A stretch of 64,000 nt of DNA from Nitrosomonadales bacterium. Lineage in GTDB: Bacteria; Pseudomonadota; Gammaproteobacteria; Burkholderiales; Gallionellaceae. Below the pieces are notes generated by a model. That model was not told where the DNA came from. It saw nothing but the letters and a program-made list of their open reading frames with translations, and ran no database searches. The stretch covers positions 62,001 through 126,000 of the forward strand of contig JADKHS010000001.1 of assembly GCA_016721605.1 (NCBI GenBank). Direction: 5' to 3'. Both the position numbers and the translations under genes were made by a program. Positions 58,796 to 64,000 of this stretch are shown here, piece after piece (within the stretch, counting starts at the first letter, position 1; each line of letters begins with the position of its first letter).

Positions 58796-59319
58796 CTGAG
58801 ATAGCGCTTTACAATTCTCGACCAACAGGTGCTCTATGGATATTCGCTTTTCGCCCTTGGCCTTGCGGTACAGCGCCATATCAAATAAGCGCCGCACCAC
58901 CATCATTACGCGTTTCAACCGGGCATGGTCATGTCGCCAAGGCTATAGATTAAAACGACTGCAAACTGGTCAATATATATAGATGTTCGTCGTTCATATT
59001 AATCACCGTGCCCCTCGCATAATGTTCAATTATAACCACCTGTTTCAGACTCAAACATCATTAAACAGTGCTTCCTGGTTTTGTCCGGGTTTTTCGGTTT
59101 GTTGTTTTGGGTTGTTTGCTGTCTTGTTTTCGGATGTCTTTCGTTTTTTTGCTTGTGCGGGGTGCCACTGCCGGTGGTCGGCGTCTTTGTCTGTTCTTCT
59201 TCTTGCTATTCGAGAGACAATACCGACTCCTGTGGGTATTTTGATGAAATGGGCGTAAACTAGGCATATTAATTTATCCCTATGTAAAATCGGGCGTACC
59301 CGGGCTGCCAGGAAAATAC
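58796..59319. other. Gap with element scars and a short unrecognised open stretch
   Basis: Around 58985-59065 the DNA resembles the left end of the integrase-core element in reverse (ATTAATCACCGTGCCCCTCG, then TTTCAGACTCAAACATC), a probable fourth, decayed end. On the minus strand 58735-58928 is open (LKRVMMVVRRLFDMALYRKA, KGEKRISIEHLLVENCK) but lacks a start signal and partly overlaps the antiporter; I do not recognise it. Short T/G-rich reading frames near 59050-59360 look non-coding. Confidence 0.45.
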
Positions 59320-61541
59320 ATGAGTAGGAAGACAAGCGGGCCAGACCAGCTATGCACAAAAACTGAAGTGCAACTTGCTCTCACCCCAGAGCAGGACGGA
59401 ATGCCGTGGCCTGTCGAGAAGTTTCTGCACGAGCTCCAGGTGCCCTCGGCTGAACTGGAGATACAGAACGAGGAGTTACGGCACGCGCTCGCTGAACTGG
59501 AAAAATCCCGTGACTGCTACATGGATCTTTATGATTTTGCTCCTGTCGGTTACCTTACTCTCACCAGTGAAGCCTTAATCGCCGAAGTAAATCTCACCGG
59601 TGCTACGCTGTTAGGAATTGAGCGCAAGGAATTGCTACTACGTCATTTTACGCATTTTATTGCAGATGATTATAGCAATCACTGGAACCACTTTTTCTTG
59701 AGCGTTTTACAACGTGATGAGCGACAGGATTGTGAATTGGTACTTCAGCGCAGTAATGGCCCGCTCTTTTCATGCCCATCTGGACTGCTTACATAAAAAC
59801 TGACAACGGCAGACACTTAGCACGCATCGCATTTACCGACATCAGCGAGCGCAAGCAAGCTGAAGAAACGTTGCGTATCGCCGCCATCGCCTTCGAGTCA
59901 CAGGAAGGGATCATGGTGACCGATGCCAACGGCGTCATTCAGCGGGTAAACAATGCCTTCACCCGCCTCACGGGTTACAGTACGGAAGACGCAGTGGAAA
60001 AAACACCGGCGCTGCTGAGTTCCGGACGGCATGACAAACACTTTTACCAGTGCATGTGGACAACCCTGAATGAGCAGAAATACTGGCAGGGCGAGATGTG
60101 GAATAAACGTAAAAATGGCAAAATATGTGCCGATTGGCTAACCATTACTGCCGTCGCTGCGCCCAATGGAAACATCACTCATTACGTCGGAACTTTTTCC
60201 GACATCACCAGCAACCCCGAGTCATTGGCCGAAATTCACCGGTTGGCCTATTATGATTTACTCACCCAGCTTCCCAACCGCCGCATGCTGCTTGACCGCC
60301 TGAGACAGGCACTCGCTGCCAGCAACCGCAGCAAGCATTATGGCGCTCTTCTATTTCTGGATCTGGATAATTTCAAAAACCTCAACGATACGCGCGGCCA
60401 CTATATAGGCGATTTGCTACTAGTTGAAATTGCACACCGTCTGAATGCCAACGTGCGTGAAGGCGATACTGTGGCCCGGTTGGGGGGTGATGAATTCGTA
60501 TTGATGCTGGAAAATTTGAGCGACAATCTTCAGGAAGCTGCCATTCAGGCAGACTTGGTAGGCGAGAAGGTTCGCGATGCCATTGCATTGCCTTATAGGC
60601 TTAAGGGTCTCGAATTATGGTGTACCGCCAGTATCGGGGTCAGCCTGTTTTACGGCCATGAAGCTTCAGTTGACGAGCTGCTCAAATATTCCGATTTCGC
60701 GATGTATCATGCCAAAAAAGAGGGGCGCAACAGCGTACGTTTCTTCGACCCCGAAATGCAGGCCACATTGATCGAACGGAGTGCACTTGAAAGCGACCTA
60801 CGCCATGCACTAGGCCGCCAGCAATTACGTCTCTATTACCAGATACAGGTAAACAATGAGCGTCGTGCCATCGGTGCCGAAGCATTGCTCCGCTGGATAC
60901 ACCCCGAACGTGGTTTGATTCTTCCTGAACAATTTATTCCGCTAGCCGAAAAAACTGGCCTGATTGTACCGATTGGATTATGGGTGCTGCAAACGGCGTG
61001 CGCCCAGATCAGGGACTGGTCTAGCAATCCGGCCACCAGCAGCCTGCAACTCGCCCTCAATGCCAGTGCGCTCGAGTTGCGCCAACCTGATTTCGTCGAA
61101 CATGTGCGGCAGGCCATTTTCACAACCGGTATCAATCCGGCACTTCTAAAAATCGAACTAACTGAGAGCCAGCTAATCGACAATATCAGTGATACCGTCG
61201 CTAAAATGAATGCGCTCAAGGCGCTCGGCATCCGTTTTTCGATGGATGATTTCGGTACCGCTTACTCCTCAATCGCCTACCTAAAACAACTACCGCTAGA
61301 TCAATTAAAAATCGATCAAACCTTCATTCGTGATCTAGGCGACAACTCCAGCAATGCAGCCCTTGTGCAGGCCATCGTCCTTATGGGGCGCACATTCGGT
61401 TTGGACGTCATTGCCGAAGGTGTAGAAATCGAAGCACAGTTAGAATTCATAAATTTGCACGGCTGCCATGCTTACCAAGGCTATCTATTTAGCCGTCCTC
61501 TGCCGCTGGAAGAATTCGAAGAGTTTATAGAACGAGTTTAA
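59320..61541 (+). CDS. PAS-PAS-GGDEF-EAL cyclic-di-GMP protein (frameshifts in this sequence)
   Basis: Two frames (59320-59796 and 59772-61541) belong to one protein of about 739 residues. Removing one T from TTTT at 59767-59770 and one A from AAAAA at 59795-59799 links RSNGPLFHAHLDCLHKTDNG. A first PAS (YDFAPVGYLTLTSEALIAEV) and a second PAS (ESQEGIMVTDANGVIQRVNN) precede a GGDEF domain with intact RLGGDEF and an EAL domain with intact AEALLRWIHP and FSMDDFGTAYSSIAYLK. The protein could make or degrade c-di-GMP under a sensed signal. The TAA overlaps the ATG of the next gene. Confidence 0.9.
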
Positions 61542-62364
61542 TGCACAATGCTGGCCGTGCCCAATTCCGACCATGTGAAACTCAATTACTAACTGTGCGG
61601 TCCTTGCTCAAAAAACTCCCGCCTGCCATCGCTGCATTACTGCTGCAAGTTGCAGCAGTAATGCTCATGTTGCTGACGGTTAAAGTTATGGGGCCACACG
61701 AATCGCCATTGTTGTTTGCCTTGCTTTGCGGCTTGCTCGCCGCCACGTTCAGTTTCTTTGCTGGACTTGCCAAGTGGTGGTTGGCCATCCAACTGCTATT
61801 CGCGCCAGCCTTGGTGCTGATGCTCTCAGCCAAATTACCCCCTTCTCTTTTTCTCGGCGCATTTCTGATATTACTGCTTGTATATTGGAGCACTTTTCGC
61901 ACACAAGTACCGCTGTATCTTTCCAGTAATAAAGTGTGGCGTGCCTTGGAACATTTACTGCCTGCCGCAAAGCTAATTCAAATTTCACCTTCATTGATTT
62001 GGGTTCTGGCTTGGGTGGAGTGTTAACACATCTTGCCAACGTTCGCCCGGACGGACGATACATCGGCGTGGAGGCCGCACCCTTGCCGTTTTTCTGGAGT
62101 TGGTTACGTATTAGGCTAGGCAGCCACCGCAACTGCCGGGTGAAGTGGGGAAGTTTGTGGGACTGCGATTTATCGCAGTATGACGTGGTGTTTGCCTATC
62201 TCTCACCAGTGCCAATGGGTAAACTCTGGCACAAGGCACGCGCCGAAATGCGTCCTGGCACAATGTTTATCAGCAGCACCTTTACCGTACTTGATCAAGC
62301 ACAGCATGAAACCGTACAGGTAGATGACTTGCATCATTCCACTCTATTTATCTGGCATATGTAA
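61541..62364 (+). CDS. Membrane-anchored class I methyltransferase (one frameshift in this sequence)
   Basis: Two frames (61541-62026 and to 62364) join when one C is added at 61965-61966, giving LEHLLPARKANSNFTFIDLG and about 274 residues. The N-terminal 120 residues have three or four hydrophobic segments (AIAALLLQVAAVMLMLLTV, LLFALLCGLLAATFSFFAGL). A SAM-binding motif I follows (FIDLGSGLGGVLTHLA), then GVEAAPLPFFWSWLRIR and YDVVFAYLSPVPMGKLW. The substrate is unknown. It starts in the stop codon of the PAS-GGDEF-EAL gene, suggesting co-expression. Confidence 0.85.
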
Positions 62365-62496
62365 TAATTGATAAGGATAAATAAAGCACAAATTAAATCA
62401 TTCGTTCGCACTGATAACCAGCCACTTAGCAAGTGTATTGATATGCCTAGGCCGTTCTATACGAAAGATGCGCTACCACTATTCATAAAAACAAAA

Positions 62497-63817
62497 CTAT
62501 TGTTTAAGCTCTGACGCGCCAATCACTCGATTGCGTCCAGTCTGCTTTGCCTTATAAAGTGCAGCATCAGCTCCTTTGTGCCAGGAAGAATAATAATGAA
62601 TTCTTCGCCTCCATAACGGGCCAGTACATCAGTACTGCGTATTATGCTCTTCACAACTTTAGCCAAGTGTACAAGCGCCACATCACCGGTAGAATGTCCT
62701 AATCTATCATTGATTTCTTTGAAATGGTCAATATCTATCATTGCAAAAGGGTTAGAGGTGTGCCATGTCTATCAGCCCTTTCAAATTCCCGCACCAGTGC
62801 TGCATCCATACCACGTCTATTCAGCGCACCGGTTAAAAAATCTTGGTGCGCAACTTCGTTTATGTAATCAAGCTTTGTAGTGAGTTCATTAATTTTCTTC
62901 TCTGCTTCATCCACTTTTTTCTGGGTTTCTTGAAAAGCTGTATGGCTACGTTGCGCATCCGCACTCATCTTCCGTATGTCGCCTACCAAATTTTCAAGTA
63001 TGGCGCTTAAATTAGTTACGTCATGTATCGATGTGATTTGCTCCTGATAATTCTTTATTTTAAACTGATAGTTACCCGCGCTCTCTGTTATATCTGCCAA
63101 ATTACTTACAAAAGTGACCACCATTTTTTTAATGGCTTCTTTAGCCTCATTAAGCCCTTGCTTGATATGTGATTGCTTGTAGATCAGTTCTTTAAGACTA
63201 TTTTCTGCGCTGTAAAGTAAATCAATATCAATCGGTTTTGAAATAATCTCTTGAACGATTGTAATTTGCCCATGAAACCATTCGTCTTCTATGGTCAATT
63301 CGCCCATGCTGGAAACCAGCAGCCGCAACATTTGGATAAGCATTTCCTGTATGCGGCGTTGCGAATCATTTTGTAACTCCGCTCGGAGTAACGTGGATTT
63401 TAATGCCTCGCCCAGTGAATTCGCTTCTTCTATGGACAGAGATTCGCGCACGCGTTTTAGCAATGCTTCTATTCTCTGAGCCGCGCCTGCAATGTTAGCA
63501 AGCTGTGGAACGACCGCTAAATTAACGGCTCTGATCAGCATATCGCGCCAAATAATTGCCAGTTCCCGCTGACTATCATCAGTATTAGCCCCTGGGTTAG
63601 ATGACTGAACAATTTTCTGAATTATAGATTGTTGTTCTTGCCCTGCTTCTTTCGCATGGAAGTGATTTATTTCAGTAGCTTGATGGGTTATCTGACCTTT
63701 CCCCCAAGACGTGATTAAGATATGCATTTTTTGACCCAATTGATTGGGATCATTGGCAAACTTGATTAATATGCGATTCAAGTTTTCAATTTTTTTACTC
63801 AGGCTAAGATTTTCCAT
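62497..63817 (-). CDS. Diguanylate cyclase with long helical N-terminus (frameshift and internal loss in the GGDEF domain)
   Basis: The N-terminal 290 residues are helical and end in a coiled coil (TQKKVDEAEKKINELTTKLD). The GGDEF domain starts HQDFLTGALNRRGMDAALVR. One base missing at the AAAA at 62745-62748 separates it from IDIDHFKEINDRLGHS and the active-site ARYGGEEFIIILPGT. After that a normal GGDEF domain has about 60-70 more residues before DAALYKAKQTGRNRV. Here the two are joined directly (GTK/GADAALYKAKQTGRNRVI in a shifted frame), so a segment including the SIGVA strand is absent. The deletion may be real or an assembly collapse. Confidence 0.82.
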
Positions 63818-64000
63818 GGTCTACTTCTAATTGCTTTAGCAGGAAGCGTAAAAGCGTAGTCCAATTCACTCCAACAGCTTCACCAGTTCCTGTTGAAAAA
63901 AGGCTACGAAGCAGCTCCTCCAACTTGGTTTGGTCGGTTTTCAACCAACTTATGAATGGACTGCGCAACGGCCACCAACTCGAGGCGCTCCTTGCCCATC
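63804..64000 (-). CDS. Partial gene upstream of the diguanylate cyclase (cut by window edge)
   Basis: On the minus strand a frame runs from about 63943 to a TAG at 63804, ending LLRSLFSTGTGEAVGVNWTT, LLRFLLKQLEVDHGKS, and overlaps the cyclase start by 14 bases. Before that a different frame reads MGKERLELVAVAQSIHKLVE from the window edge, so another indel near 63950 is likely. No family recognised. The overlap suggests an operon with the cyclase. Confidence 0.45.
   Translation of the reverse strand, partial: WARSASSWWPLRSPFISWLKTDQTKLEELLRSLFSTGTGEAVGVNWTTLLRFLLKQLEVDHGKS

Overview
The window looks like the chromosome of a Gram-negative betaproteobacterium. The gene neighbourhoods (ybgC-tolQRAB-pal-cpoB-queE-queC-tRNA and rplU-rpmA-obgE-proB) and protein styles suggest something near the iron-oxidising Gallionellaceae/Nitrosomonadales; that placement is inference. 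Layout: 1-26.5 kb, one co-directional (+) gene block for an extracellular contractile injection system (eCIS, Afp/PVC type); 26.7-30.7 kb, housekeeping genes cysK, rplU, rpmA, obgE, proB; 30.9-33.1 kb, a broken surface-modification gene, an acyltransferase and IS scars; 33.4-44.4 kb (- strand), an enlarged and partly duplicated Tol-Pal operon followed by queE, queC and two tRNAs; 44.5-56.6 kb, an IS graveyard (IS5, IS630, IS1595, IS30, IS110 and a repeated integrase-core element) surrounding an AT-rich universal-stress/SulP pair, a small Lys/Ala-rich exported protein and tRNA-Leu; 56.8-64 kb, a Kef-type antiporter and cyclic-di-GMP/methyltransferase genes. The eCIS block has a tube terminator (DUF4255), an AAA+ ATPase, small conserved eCIS proteins, four DUF4157 (eCIS core domain) cargo proteins, the Afp7 and Afp8 functions each split over two genes, a PAAR-like tip, gp25, two large baseplate J-type proteins (one carrying an inserted PA14 domain), a gpI-type tail protein with a beta-helix, and a DUF6519/beta-helix protein. 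Sheath and inner tube genes are not in the window and presumably lie upstream. The four cargos share a leader of about 200 residues and then diverge: one ends in a Tgl-like transglutaminase, one in a SAM-methyltransferase-like domain, two in domains I do not recognise. Many ATGA/GTGA stop-start overlaps indicate translational coupling. The Tol-Pal operon is unusual: pal is followed by a 769-residue coiled-coil cpoB, then a second pal with a hexanucleotide-encoded Gly-Ser linker and a second, truncated cpoB. The first Pal carries a long Ala-rich, 90-bp-repeat insertion. A caution applies to the whole window: about 20 genes or elements are interrupted by single-base indels, mostly one base missing from a short homopolymer. 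They hit genes expected to be essential or important (obgE, proB, tolA), so most are probably sequence or assembly errors. Those genes are given below with their full spans and the break points named.
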